Below the pieces are notes generated by a model, which worked only from the letters and a program-made list of their open reading frames with translations, had not been told where the DNA came from and did no database searches. Position numbers and translations under genes: made by a program. DNA of 64,000 bases from Alligator mississippiensis (taxonomy: Eukaryota; Chordata; Crocodylia; Alligatoridae). Positions 46,690 to 59,043 of this stretch are shown here, piece by piece (the first letter of the stretch is position 1; every line of letters begins with the position of its first letter). The stretch lies in the NCBI RefSeq assembly GCF_030867095.1, contig NC_081826.1, forward strand, positions 42,820,001 through 42,884,000. Direction: 5' to 3'.

Positions 46690-48057
46690 GGCTAAGTAGA
46701 GACAGTCAAAAAGCCCAAGGCTGAATTGATTCAGTCTTTGCAGGTTAGTCTAAACTGCATATATTGAACTGAGAAAAAAGTGACCAGACATTCACTTTTG
46801 ATTCTGGAAATGCAGCCACGTGCCTGTGGTGGCCCAGGCCAGAAGCTGGGGGTGCTAGAGCACGCCTTACCTTCCCTTTGACAGTGGCTGGAGGGAAGCT
46901 GGGAGTGAAGCCCTCCGAGGCGTTTCACCCCTTCTTGCTCGAGCTGAGTTGGGGGGGAACGACACGACATGGCCAGGCCCCGCCAGGCCAGCTGAATATG
47001 ACAGAGGGAGGTTAAACCCCCACCCTGGCCTGCACAGACCCCAGCTGTGGTGTGCATGGCGGGGAGAAGGAAGCAGTCACTGCCAGGCTTTTCCCATCCG
47101 CCCTGCTGGTGTGGAGAGAGTGGGGCATGGCCAGACCCTGGCCTGGACTGGCACATGAAGTGGGGGGGGAGAGTTTAAACCCCTTCCCTGGCCGCCATGG
47201 TACTCAAGCAGGGGTCTGCCTGACAGGAGTAGAGCAGCCCCTGAAAGGCTTTTCCCCTGCTCCCTGCTCAAATGGAGTGGGAGCAAGGCCAGACACCCAC
47301 CTGGGCCAGCACACAGAGGGGAGGGGTGTTTAAACCCCATCCCCCTCCCACACAGGACACCAGCCAGGGTCTGCCTGGCAGGGGCAGAGCAGCGCCTAAA
47401 AGGCTTTTACCCTGCTCCCGCTTGAATGGCAGTGGGGCCCAGGCCAGCATTTTGAGGCAGAAGGTGGGGAGTGGAATTTAAGCCGGGATCTGCTGGAGCA
47501 GTGAGTGGGGAAAAGCCTACCAAGCAGACCCAACTGGGGTCCCATGTGGGGGGAGGGAGGGCTTAAAGACCCCTCCCTGCTCTCAGCCTCATTTTGCCTG
47601 CCCAGTCTGGAATCTGTCCCCCTCCCTCCGCCCCCCACTCCACCAGCAAGCAAGAGAAAAGCCTGTGAGGGACTGCTGCATCCCCTAGAGCCAGGTTTTC
47701 CTACCACCATCCTCTTCTCAGCCAGGTGGAGCAGTGATAGTGCTGCAGATAGGGAGCAGAGGGGCGGAGCCAACCATGCTGCACTGGAGCAGACAGCACA
47801 TCCCAGGGCTGCAAATCATCCTGGGATTCTGGGGACTGAGTTAACTTGAACCAGGAAAGGGTTTGGGACAGAAGTTCCATAAACCAGTTTGACCTAAATC
47901 AGTTCAGTCTGATACTATATCCAACCATGTTTATCTTAAACCAGTTTCTGGCATTTTGAAAGTGGTTTAAGTACACACTGAACTTCTGTTCTATTACAGG
48001 TTTAAACTGGTTTCTGATCACTTAAACCAGTGTGTATGTAACATCTGTCTCTAGCCC
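46690..48057. mobile_element. GGCTAG-family DNA transposon with internal tandem repeat, 1368 bp
   Basis: The left end GGCTAAGTAGAGACAGTC and the right end, reversed (GGGCTAGAGACAGATGTTAC), are inverted repeats. The right subterminal part (TTTAAACTGGTTTCTGATCA, CTTAAACCAG) is the reverse complement of the 34.4 kb copy's left part. The middle is a GC-rich tandem array of about 155-bp units. TTA follows the right end, but a matching left TTA is not seen. No transposase is present, and the frames are composition artefacts. Confidence 0.8.
46930..47490. repeat. GC-rich tandem repeat, about four 146-161-bp units
   Basis: The phrase GTTTAAACCCC or a variant recurs at 47011, 47173, 47328 and (decayed) 47476. 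Between occurrences the units share GGCAGRGGCAGAGCAGC, AAGGCTTTTCCCCTGCTCCC and GGCCAGACACC-type text. The spacings are 162, 155 and 148. Confidence 0.85.
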
Positions 48058-48171
48058 TTACCATACAAGACTGGCTATTTTAATATAAAAGTATTTTGAT
48101 ATCAGTATAACACAGAGATAAAACTCCTCTAGTGTAGGTTAACTACACCAATAAAGCTAAGGGGACCCTTA

Positions 48172-48607
48172 GGGTGCATCCAGACAAGCATGGATGTTTA
48201 GTCTTTGCACCACTGCCACTTGTACCCGGGGAACGCCCGTGCCATGTTTGTTCTTGCGCACATCGAGTTGCCCCAGGTGGGGTAGGAGAGGCTGGGGCCA
48301 GTATTGGGCTGGCCCCAGCAGCTTTGCCTAGGATCCTGGGTTCCCCCCAGGGCTGCAGCCACAGCGATTCTACAGCACGGTTCCAGGAGGTCCAGCTCCA
48401 CTTTTCAGCAGCGCACACTGGCCAAGTGTGCATTGCACCTTTTTTTTTTTCCCCATGATTTTTTTGACCCCTGGAAAACCCACGGAAAAAAACACCAGCA
48501 CAGTGCACACTTGGGCAGAGCACCTTTGCAGCGTGGAGAACACTGGACTGTGCAGTATGTTTCTGCAGCACCACATCCCATATGACTGCGCTTATCTGGA
48601 CACGCCC
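48172..48607. mobile_element. Harbinger-like non-autonomous element, 436 bp, TTA duplication
   Basis: TTA lies at 48169-48171 and 48608-48610. The ends GGGTGCATCCAGACAAGC and, reversed, GGGCGTGTCCAGATAAGCGC pair closely. TWA 3-bp duplications with GGG-type ends define PIF/Harbinger. The interior has a T10 run and repeated GCACAC/GTGTGC motifs. A related element begins at 63585. No transposase is present. Confidence 0.88.
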
Positions 48608-48610
48608 TTA

Positions 48611-49590
48611 GATCTTGTTGCATTTTTTTGTCATGATAAGTGTGTGGGAGCTGTGTATACAATCAATAGTCAAGATCTCTCAGCTTACCGTACAGCCTGC
48701 CTAATGCTTTCTTAATGTTTTGTGGGCTGACAAAATCAGAACTATAAGGCTTCCTTCTCATTTCTTCTCTTGCTAAGGCTCTGAAGAACTATATATACAG
48801 TAAAATAAATATTAAACCAATGCCAAAAGCTGAAGAAGATACATAAAATATTTTGATGTTATCTTTAAACACAGACTCACTCACTCACACACACATACGA
48901 AGCCTATGCAGAGAAAACATGCTCATCTGGCACTTCCCTCCTATCATCAAATAAATTATCTACCACAAATTTTGCATTTAAAAAAAAAATTAACTGTTTC
49001 CCAGAATACTAGGGTAGGTCTATGGTTGAAGAAAGTAACACACATGGAGGCCTGGTTCTTATCATTGTTAAAATCTGTCCTGTGTTGTTCCATTAATTAA
49101 ATTAGTGTTTAGGATATCAGCTATGATAAACTCTTCTCAGGATAAAGAGCAGTTGGATGAAGTATTCTCTATCCCTTTTAAAGAAGCAGCTTTGAATTAT
49201 AGGAGCATATTTAGATACTCAAGCTACAGTGACCAGCAATAGAACAACACACTAAAATAGATATACTGCCTGCCCCATGCTGGTCCAAAATAGAGATGGA
49301 GGAGGGCTTAGGGTATAAGTTTTGTCCACCAAAATGGAGGCTGCAGCCTTATCTCAGGTTTTCCTCAACTGCGAAGCATTCTGAAGCATGGGATGAAGAT
49401 GTGTTCTGCAGTTCATCTGATCTAGTAAGTCCATTCATAGCATTTGACAATGTAGGCTGTCACCTATGAAAGCTTATGCCTCTCTGAACCAGTTACTCTA
49501 AGTTATTATCCTGCCCCACCTTCTACCTGATCTAGTAAAAGTAATGAGTCATGCACAAGGATTATTTATACTTCTAACAGGAATCATTGC
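48611..49590. other. Intergenic, with an old reptile repeat near 49380-49510
   Basis: 49468-49500 (CTATGAAAGCTTATGCCTCT, then CTGAACCAGTTA) resembles the ACGAAAGCTTATGCTCAAAT repeat I remember from turtles and crocodilians. Otherwise AT-rich with no gene. Confidence 0.4.
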
Positions 49591-51000
49591 TGTGACAGAC
49601 CCGCTTGCTCTCAAAGAAGAGACTGCAGCATAAGGCAGACTAACAAGCCACAGCAGCAAAGGGAGCCTGTCGCAGGGCACCTTAGTGCCTGCTCCTAGAG
49701 AGGAGAAACTGCCAGGGAGAGAACCCTGGCAGAGCCAATTGAGCACAGCTGCGGGTTGCTGGAGCAACTAAGGGGAGCCAGCTGGCCAGAAGGGGGCAGG
49801 GCCTGGCCTTTATAAAGCCCAGGGCCGAAGCCAGGCTGGCAGTTCTCTGCCAGCAACCTGGGAGGCAGGAGCTCTGGGAGTGAGGATGTGGAAAGGAGCA
49901 GGACGTGCAAGTACAGCTCATGATAGCCCTGAGAGGATGGGCACTAGAGTTTAGCCATGCGGCTTGTGGTTTGGCTTTGTGTTTGGGTTATTACACCCGG
50001 AGGCTTGGGTGAGGCTGTAGGGGTTGGAGAAGGCCTCAATCACAGGCACCCCAGAGAGTGTGGGGTGCCCTAGCACCAAGAGGGCGCATTATTGTCATAG
50101 CGCCAGGGAAGGCGCAGCTCGCACGCCAGTGCTGGAGTGACTGGCAGCGAGGAGCGCGGCCAGTGGGTCGCGGGCGCAACCAGTATGTTGCAGATGGGGG
50201 ACATAGACCCCGGAGCGCGTGCGGGGTACATAGACCCCAGCCCCAGAGCGAGGGGCAATTTCATTGAGAAGCCCAGGGTGGGCACGGCAAGCCCCAAAGA
50301 GGGGGAGCGCCACGTTGTATTATTGAGAAGCCCCGTGTGGGCACGGTGAGCCCCAAAGAGGGGGAGCGCCATACTGAGGAGCCCTAGAGCGGGGCCATAT
50401 CGAGGAGCCTGAGACGGGCATAGCGAGCCTGGCCGCAGGCTAGCGCGGCAACACCCCTCAGACCGAGGCAGGGCGCTGCGGTTGCCCCCGAGAAGACAGA
50501 GTAGCAGCGCGGTGAGCCGGGGTCAGAGAGGGTACCCGTGCGGTTGGCCGGAAAGGCCGGGGCCCGCTAGGGAGTCCCTGAGCGGGACCGCACCATCAGG
50601 AGAGGCCCAGCAGGAGGCTGGGCACGAGAGAGAGAGCCCAGAGTGGGCTACACTATAGAGGAGGCCTGGGAAGTGGGCGGACAGACCTAACAACGTCTAT
50701 GACATCTGCGAGGCTTGGGGCGTGGTATTAGGGGCTGGTAGGAGCCATGCATAGCCCATAAGGCTAGGGTGTCCGGGGAACACCCACCATATCGGGAGAC
50801 CCCCAGGGGGTGCGGAAGAACCGCGGGGACAGAAGTCCCGAGTAGCCGTGCCCAGGGAGTTATAGGCAGCCTCCCAACCTTATATTTCCAACAAGATGTG
50901 GCGGGTGAGAATTGGAGGGTGCCTTGGGCCGGCCTGACACGGAGCGAGGGACCTCAAGGAGATCACGGCCCTCCTAGAGGACTCCGCCGTGACAGAGCCC
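49591..51000 (+). mobile_element. CpG-rich LTR-like block with tandem sub-repeats
   Basis: It starts TGTGACAGAC, has TTTATAAAGCCCAGGG (TATA-like) near 49807-49822, and becomes strikingly rich in CpG between 50060 and 50990. Short tandem units are present: ACATAGACCCC at 50200 and 50228, and a 59-bp unit at 50263 and 50322. CGTGACAG recurs at 50987. The TG start, TATA-like box and layout suggest a long LTR or LTR-derived element, but no matching target duplication or poly(A) signal was found. A CpG island of an unannotated gene is the alternative. Confidence 0.45.
50263..50400. repeat. 59-bp tandem repeat (AAGCCCCAAAGAGGGGGAGCG type)
   Basis: Unit 1 begins ATTGAGAAGCCC at 50263 and unit 2 at 50322, both containing GCCCCAAAGAGGGGGAGCGC. 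A third, decayed unit (ACTGAGGAGCCC) begins near 50373. Confidence 0.85.
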
Positions 51001-51559
51001 ATTCGAAAACAGGGCTCTGCCTTTAAACACCATGCATGGCAGGAATTGCACCACCCCCTCTTCTGCTCAGCTCCAGCAGCACATATCATTACCTGAAATT
51101 TATGTCTAATTCCAGGAACAACTCTGCAGGCCAGGAAATCGCATCATGCATGTCCTTTCCACTACTTTCAGAATGAGTGCAGCATAGTGCAGAAGACAGC
51201 CTGGGGGGTGTCCAAGCAACACTCTCAAACATCAAGCTCACTCTTCAGGGACTGTATCACCATTATTTTACAAAAGAACATCCATTATCCAGAAATTAGT
51301 GTCACCATCATTCCAGATAGTCAGTTATTCCAGGTAAACATCACAGAATGAAGTGCTGGAAACTACAATTACCGCACGGCAAATATTTTAAAAAAATCCC
51401 CCCAAAAATAAATGTGTGGTACTGTGTAATGTTCTAAAACTGCAAAGCACTTGTAAGTAAACAGTGCACAGTCATCTCACCAGCCAGCAAAACCCAACTG
51501 TGGAATGATGGTTTTATTAACACAAAACCTTCCAGCAATTGACTCTCTACCATACTTCA
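51001..51559. other. Intergenic, nothing recognised
   Basis: No gene or named repeat in this stretch. Confidence 0.4.
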
Positions 51560-51740
51560 GAAGAGCACCACTTTGGTCAATCAGATAAAGCACTCCGGTA
51601 AGGAGTCACCAAGTCTAATATGGACCTCTGGCAAGACACTTAACATCTAGGCCTCAGTTCTCCCAGCTGTATAAATGAGAGTGACATTCACCTTGATTTG
51701 TAAAGTGCCTTGAGATCTACAAATAGAACCTGCTAAAAAT
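51560..51740 (+). mobile_element. MIR-like SINE remnant
   Basis: GGCAAGACACTTAACATCT, AGGCCTCAGTTCTCCCAGCT and GTATAAATGAGAGTGAC follow the order of the MIR core and 3' part (GGCAAGTCACTTAACCTC, CTCAGTTTCCTCATCTGTAA). It is followed by TTGTAAAGTGCCTTGAGATC, like the MIR 3' end. It is an ancient amniote SINE, and a tRNA-derived head is only vaguely visible. A second, antisense trace is at about 51828-51885. Confidence 0.7.
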
Positions 51741-54536
51741 TGTTGCTGTACAGAGCCTCTCTTTTAGCTCACAATGCTGTACACAGGCACTGATGAACTC
51801 AATCTCTGAGCTAACTCTGTTCTGTAGATAGAAAACTGAAGCACAGCAAAGTGGTGTCATTTGCCCATGGACACATGCTACATTCATCAGGAACAAAACT
51901 AATGGGAATGGACTGAGCCAATGGCAAGGAACATGGAGTGGGTATCTGTTCTAGAGATGTTGTAGGACAAAACTAGGACAAAGCAGCAATAGCAGACAGT
52001 ATTTTGAAGGAGTGATAGGAGGCACAAGAGGAATTTATTATAGTAAGGAGGGAAGCAGGAATTCCTGAGAGTGAGGAAACACCAAACTGAATGTTAACAA
52101 GGGATGGGGGAAAGCGAAGGTGGAAGAACTGCTTGTCTGGCTTAGTAGATATAATGAGGTCAACTGACACAGAGACTTCCACAAATCTCCTATTTGTCAT
52201 AGAAAGAAGTAGAGTAAAGGACACAAGAGTGCACTGAAAATCATCCATTCTGGCACAGGGGCCTGAAATAGTTCAACAGGAACAGAAACAACACAAATAA
52301 TCTTGAATACAATACTCATCTACGGGGGCCTGATTCTAATTCTAACTAAGTGATATCTTCATCGACTGAATGGGTTTTGACAGAGGCAGGCTTCCTGCCT
52401 TTAAACAGTTGTAGGACAGAATTGCAGGATGGTCTGCAGCCATTCAAGAAATGGAATCCTTATTTTGGAATTGTGCTTAGTCGCCGATGCCAAAAGCAAA
52501 GCACTTAATGGCAGAATCAAGTTATGACAAATAGCTTAAAGCCTCCCATCTGAAAGATGAACCATGAGATGGGTCAGAAAAAACTAAGATTAATCCAACA
52601 CTATTTAAGCCCTGCTTTGACTGGTAACCCATTTTTAATTATTGGTGGAATGGTTCTTCCTGGTCTAATCATTCCCATCTTGGCTTTTTAGTTGGTAACA
52701 CAGCAAAACCTTACTAGAGCCTCATTATTTCTCTTATGATTCAGAACCAGATAAGGAACAGAGTTTTCCCAAGGGGAGGATAATGAAGAGTAATTTGAAT
52801 TAGTGCTGAGAAATGTTACAAGAGCAGTGATAGCATTCAGCCCCTATCTGTCGCTGTAGAAGTGTTAGGTTAAGCAGGGCTGTTTGTCTCATATGCATTT
52901 TACCACTATCTTTGTGGTAAGGATGGAGGGATGGGAAACCTTGGAACAGGTTTTATTTTATTTCTATTCAGAACAAACAGCAACCAAGAACAGGAGGGTT
53001 TCTACTTTTCCTCAGTCTGTAAAATGAGTAGTGTTTCTCAATGCATTGGATGATGTTGGAGTATAACCCTTCCTACTTACTATCACCACTCTGCCTTCCC
53101 TCCCTTCTACCTACAAAATGGTGGAATTGTTTTCAAGTCTCCATTTCTCCTAAAACAGAGTTCAGACTCTGAGCCCCTTCTACCAAGTATCTGAGAGCTA
53201 AAATGGGGGAGGATTTGCCACAGCAGCAGAAGATTGTGCTTCTGTGGAGTTCGGAAATCCAGCTGCGGTCTGTATTCAGATATGCTTCACTACCACAAGC
53301 AAAATAACTGTAAAGGCCTCCTAAGTGGCTAGAAAGGAGGAACTTGTGACCATCACACGCTGACTGCATTAACAAGGTTTTTCCCTTGCTTTCCCCAGTA
53401 CTTTTTCCACCATTTTACATTTTACTCCTCCCCTTCCCACTTGGCTATCTATGAATTCAGTCAGAACAGCCCTTCTGGTTCACATTAAAGTCAGGATTGT
53501 AAGGGGAGCTGTCTTCATGTGCTCTATAAGCTGCCTCTACCTTGCAAGTGCCCACTTTCATTTGTATAGCTTGGCTTTTACTAACAGACATGGTGGGAGC
53601 CATTATGTAACATATACATTATGGGAATTTATCTTCAGTATATGTTTGGAACAAGACAAAAACTGAATAATCTACTGTGAAATAACAATTTGCATTTTAT
53701 ACATATTTGCAAAGAGGGATTGAATTAAGCTCACAGCAGCAGCCACTATCTTTCCCCAGTTCCTGCATCTTGTGCTCCAGAGCATAGATCATTAAATGAG
53801 AAGCTTCTAGTCATGATGAGTTTTGAAGATAACAAGCCAAATCTGAGCCACATACAAACCATGCTAGAGCAGTGATGGTTGAACTTTGCAGACCAACTGC
53901 TGTGTCAAACAACTCAGTGAGCTGCCTCCAGTCATTTTAGCAGCAGATGACCTAAGAAGTCTAATGGTTCAAGCTGTGGTACTTGCTAACTACTTCTCTG
54001 CCAGTTCTGACATGTAAGACAGGAAATAAATGACCATATAATGAAGATCAGGTAAGTCTGTCAGTGGCAAACTAAAGGGATGGATCTTGGAAGAGTAGAA
54101 GTGCTAAATTTTCTTTCCATCTATCCCCATTTTTTAAGGGGACCAAACCTAACAGCTAATATAATTTTTACAGTGTAAAAATTAGGTGCAAACTGCATTC
54201 TCCTCATAATTATGACCATACGCTTCCCAGTATGCCATGATGTCTAATAAACAAACTCTAAAAGAAACCAGACAGCTCGAGATGAGAGGAATTTCAACAG
54301 GCAGGCAGCAGAAAGCCTGGCTAATGGGATGCATCTTAAACTGCTCTCTAAAATCAACCTGGCTTGGCCCCAGACATTTATGGTAATAGACTCCACAGGC
54401 AACTGCATGTGACTGGGAGTATCCTGCCCGCTGGACAGTGCCACATAAGAGCAGACAAATGAAGTGTTGAAGACAGATGTCATTTATAAAGGGACAGAGG
54501 CAGTCTCCAATGTAACTGGGATTTAGACCATTTAAA
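51741..54536. other. Intergenic, nothing further recognised
   Basis: Mostly unique-looking DNA with an antisense MIR-like trace at its left edge. No gene is seen in almost 2.8 kb. Confidence 0.4.
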
Positions 54537-54827
54537 TGGCATGTCTACACTGCCTCCAATTATGCTGGGGACCCCGGCTGTGAAACCACATACCAGCCAC
54601 TTGCTCCTGATGCACAAGTACCAAATACTAAAATAAATTAATGTAACATAGCCATCACTAGAGTGGCACAGAGCACACCCCCACACATGCCTGAGCCTCA
54701 CAGGGGACCAGCAAACAGGAACTACTTTGCATTTTTTCAGCATTTGGTACATATAGGACTGAGTAGAGAGAGGCATATTTTCATGGCAGCACTTCCTGTC
54801 ACAGCCAGAGGCTATGTAGAAATGCCC
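54537..54827. mobile_element. MITE, 291 bp, GGCATGTCTACA family
   Basis: The left end TGGCATGTCTACACTGCC and the right end, reversed (GGGCATTTCTACATAGCC), pair. The right flank is TAA and the left flank AAA, a possible decayed 3-bp duplication. Its ends match the family at 10151 and 27367. Confidence 0.75.
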
Positions 54828-56241
54828 TAACTGGCCTCCCAGTTAAATCAGAGATTGCCTGTCCCTAAATGACACCTGCATTTAATGCCTTAGTTGTCTG
54901 CTATCAAGTGGCAGTGCCCATGAGAGAGAGTGTTCTTGGTCAATGATTCTATCACCCTTCGCCATCTTTTCTCTTGAGATTTACACCTCTTGAAGGCTGG
55001 GACCGTTTCTTAAGCATTTATAAAAGGGTTATAGTAATGTAAGGAGCAATCACATCATGACTTCAGAGGAGGATTAGGAGACCTACGGAGTTCCCAAGGT
55101 GGGAGGGGGGAAGGGAAGAACTACTCCACAATATTCAGTTGTTTACACCTGTCTAGCTTAGTACAACTTGCAAACTTTCAAGAGCATGACAGCTTTATAC
55201 ATCACACTAAGAAAGTTAATTACAATATTAAACAGAAGACATGCTTGGATTAGACCCTTTTGATGTAAAGAACAAGGAGGTTCAGCCCTTTAGCGTGGAT
55301 AGGAAAGTCCTCTTAGAATGACACTGAGCTGTCGAAATCAGCACTTGGAGGAGATGTGCTATTTTTATCGTGGACAAAGCAACAATTGTAACATGACATA
55401 TGTTGGGTCACACATAATTTGGAGCAGTATCTGGCACAAACAGGCGTAGGCAAACCTGAACTGCACCAAATGTATTCAATCTGGCAGTGCCAAAACAATG
55501 CAAGGATTTGTGAGCTTTTTTGTTAGAAAGTGTTAAATTCAAGGCATGTCTGAAAAAGAGCTCTCTGGGATGAGTTCTCTCACCTACAAAAATATTTTTT
55601 GGGAAACAACTTCTTTGTAATTAAGGGAATTTTAGAAATGCTGGAAAATTACTAACTTAAAAGTTCTAAGTAATCTTGTGACCCATTTTCCCATTTTTAT
55701 AAAGGGGAGAGGCTTTGAATTTTTACCATTTAGAAAATATGAAAAAGAAAGATTCAAACAAAACTACTTGAAGTGTTTGTGTAAACAATGATTTCCATTT
55801 CTCAAACACGTAACGATCTAGTCATCTCACCACCTAAGGAAGCACACAGGTAGCATCAAACTTCCTTTTCCCCTTTCCGTTCCCATTTTGCAGCAGGCAA
55901 AACTGAGGTAGAGTTTAACTAACTTTCCCAAGTCAAAGTACACGTGGGACTCTCAGTGTAGCCTAATGCCATGGTAACTAAACCATGCCTTACTCTTGTA
56001 CCTCTCAACCATAAAGGATGAGAAGCAGAAACTGGCCCCCATCACTCAGACTCTCAGTTGCATGCTTCACAGTGCTGCTTTTATATAGAGTGAGAAGAGA
56101 GCAGAAAGAATGAGAAATGCAGGGCCCACCTTTGACATAGCTCCAGTAAGCAGGAGACAAGTCATCATCATGAAAAGCCTCCCTACTCAGTCTAAAGAAG
56201 AACTGGATTCCAAATTTCCATTACTCCATATTTCATTCTAA
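54828..56241. other. Intergenic, with an antisense MIR-like trace
   Basis: 55895-55960 (CAAAACTGAGGTAGAGTTTA, then ACTTTCCCAAGTCA) resembles the antisense MIR motif AAACTGAGGCACAGAG...CTTGCCCAAGGTCA. No gene is seen. Confidence 0.4.
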
Positions 56242-57152
56242 TGGCATGTCTGCATTACAAGCTTACTGTGCCAGGCAGCAAAGTGCACAAAGATGATGCA
56301 CTTGTGCTACCTCCCAAGTCAGAGGCAGCATAACTGTGTTTATGCAGGACCACTTCCATTCTAACATGGCTACTAGCTTCTGGTCCAGAAGTAAACTTGG
56401 TACAGTGCAATGTGGCTTAGCAAACCACTGCCTGGTATGGTAAGTTTTTGTTGCAGATGGGCCCTATATTTCCTCTACTGATCTTACCCATGCTGGCAAA
56501 AATGGAAATACTTGCTTCAGCTGCATAGGCGAAAAGCTGTTCTAGGCAGGACTCAATGCAGAGACAGAAGAGGGCAAAAATTGTCAATCTGGCCCCTGAA
56601 AGTGCTTTACAGCCGTGATCAAACACACAATCCAAAGTGGAGTGCATTCATTAACTTCTGTCTGCACATGCCAAGAGCAGGGCTCAGGTAACACAGCCCA
56701 ACCTGGCACTGTTTTCAGAATGGTAGCAGAGGGAGCTCATTCTGAGGGTTCCCCAGTTGGTGCTGGAGGGTGGCGTGGATAGATTAGAGCTCCCCCAAGG
56801 TGGCTCCAATCTACCTACATTGGAGGGCCACTTTGGGGGGGCTCCAATCCACCCACCCTCCCTCCCACTCCAGCATGGCTGGGGAAACCCCAGAACAGAC
56901 TTCTCTCCCTTGCCTTCTCCCCCTCCCATCCTGAGATAAAACAGGAGCTTGGGGAGGGTGGTGGAGCTAGGGGAAGAGGTTTCAGAGATATAGCCTCTCT
57001 CCTTGGATTGGCTCCAAACTGGAGTTTGGAGCTAGGGTCTGTTGGGTTGGAAGGATTGGTTTAACTCACAGCACTTTCTGTGAAGAACCACGAGTTAGAC
57101 CTGGGAGCTGCACTTCTGTCTGCACCTTCAGAGAGCAGCACATATCGAAGCC
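56242..57152. mobile_element. Non-autonomous DNA transposon related to 10151-11283
   Basis: TAA at 56239-56241 precedes TGGCATGTCTGCATTACAAG. The right part keeps GGGAGCTGCACTTCTGTCTG and a decayed end (CACATATCGAAGCC). The GC-rich middle holds the TGTTTTCAGAATGG and GGGAGCTCATTC blocks, an inverted version of the 10.9-11.1 kb interior. No transposase is present. Confidence 0.7.
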
Positions 57153-59043
57153 TGAGCAGAACAACCCTACAGTACAAGCTGATGGGCACTCCTTGTACAA
57201 TACACCTGTCATCACTCATGAATTACAGCTCCCATGTTTGCTAGTATAAATATAGTTTTAAGCATAGCCCCAGCTTAACAGCATCCATGCTTCTTCCTCT
57301 TCCTTAAAGCCATTTTGACTGGTCACTCTAGTCAGACTCTCAGTAACCACAGGGTAAATTATTATTAAAAAACAGTCTCAGGAGGAAAAAAACTACCTCT
57401 TAATACTTCAATTCTCTCTTAAAGTGCTTCTGTAAGCAAGAGCCTATGCTGGGAAATGGGTGCCAGGATCTGAGCCTCTTAGTCCTCCCTGGGGTCTTCC
57501 AACTCCATTCTCAATCAGAAAGTAGAGGTCATGTCTGAAAGGAAAAATATTTTTATTGTGTGACATAGTAATTGAAAACACTTCCTGGCAACTGATGCAG
57601 TCTACAAACCTATTAAAATATCACACATTGCCTTGAAACAATACAGCTAAGCCTGATACCACCTAAATGGTGGATTAGTGATTAGCTAATTATGCTTGGA
57701 GTCAGGCATGACCAGTCAGAGTCTAGTACAAAGGAGCCCAAGTTATAGTAGTTTATCATCTACATTTACCCTGCCACAACATATATAACTGACCTATTAC
57801 TAGCTTTTGCCCAAGGATACTCCAGGTTTAATAAAAATAGCACTGGCTTTTCAAATTTCTTTCCTCATCACAGAATCTTTAAAACACCTGGCAGCACTGT
57901 AGGCAGGAATACTGTTTGTGAGGCCCACGTCTTTTGAATGAGTCATGTAATCAAGATCTTGACTGCAATCAATAAATAGGTCACAGAATTTTTTCACACA
58001 AGGAATACTATCCCTGACATCCTTACCAAATCTACATCCCCATTTATTTCAGCTGGACACGGTTTTGTCACTGCCTACTGTTCCACAGTAGGCTTTTTGA
58101 GATCTGATGCCTTCAACTCAAAGCCTACATTCACTAGGTCTCTTTTTCCTGCTCCACAAAGGTAGCTGCATAGTGGGGATGAGCAAAGCAATTTCCGTGC
58201 TCTTTAGGATCATCCTGGATGAGAAGTACCATGTAAGATACCTAAAAAACGTATTTTTAATTTTCCTTAATGGCATTTCATGTCATTAGAATGACCAGTA
58301 GACATCTCTATGGCTTTTTACATTCTGCTTATTATGACCTTCAGGATGCAAGCATCCTAGCTGGAAATGGGTAACTGTTTTCCCCAAAGGAATGACATGA
58401 AAAATATCCTACTGAGAAAAGGCAACAAGGTTCTTTGGGTAAATGTGATATATTTTATTAGACCAAAGCTCTTAGAAATGGGGCACCTTTCCATGACCCT
58501 GCCATCCCATACTCTTTCACACCATGTACAGTTTAACTACAATTTTTTAAACCGTTACAGGAACTAAAGCATTTTCTTCCTGACCTTTGAGATTCTTGGA
58601 CTCAAAGTGACACATTATATATAAACCTTAAGGGCAGAAGGAGTGCCATCTCAATGGTAATACTATCATATAACCACCCTCCCTGCAGATCCAGTTATAT
58701 TGTTTTCAAGTCCTCAGGCTCCATTTTCACAGGAACTAATTGCCCTTCATACCAGTTTGATAGTGAACTGCAGAGAACTTGTTTTTTCAAATGTTTATAT
58801 GAAACAAAAAGCTTAGGCTCCAACATGGAGGGAGTTAAACTTGCTAGTACACTCATTAAGAGCAGCAGTTTCCTCTGGTGCTGTCCTTCAAAACCTTTTC
58901 TCACTGCTATGTCACATTTAGCTCAGTCCCCACCCTTCATTGTAACACTGAGTGGATGCTAGTGTCAACTACACCTGGCAGGAAAGTGGAAATTATGCCC
59001 TCATTCAAGTAACTTGTCTTCCAGGGGAATTCATGGTCCAGGC
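57153..59043. other. Intergenic, nothing clearly recognised
   Basis: 58425-58465 (TTCTTTGGGTAAATGTGATA, then TATTTTATTAGACC) resembles part of a reptile repeat I remember. No gene is seen. Confidence 0.4.

Noticed and set aside
46930..47490. Regularly spaced direct repeats as a CRISPR-like array
   Set aside because: The units are about 155 bp, diverged, and inside a eukaryotic DNA transposon. There are no short identical repeats with unique spacers.
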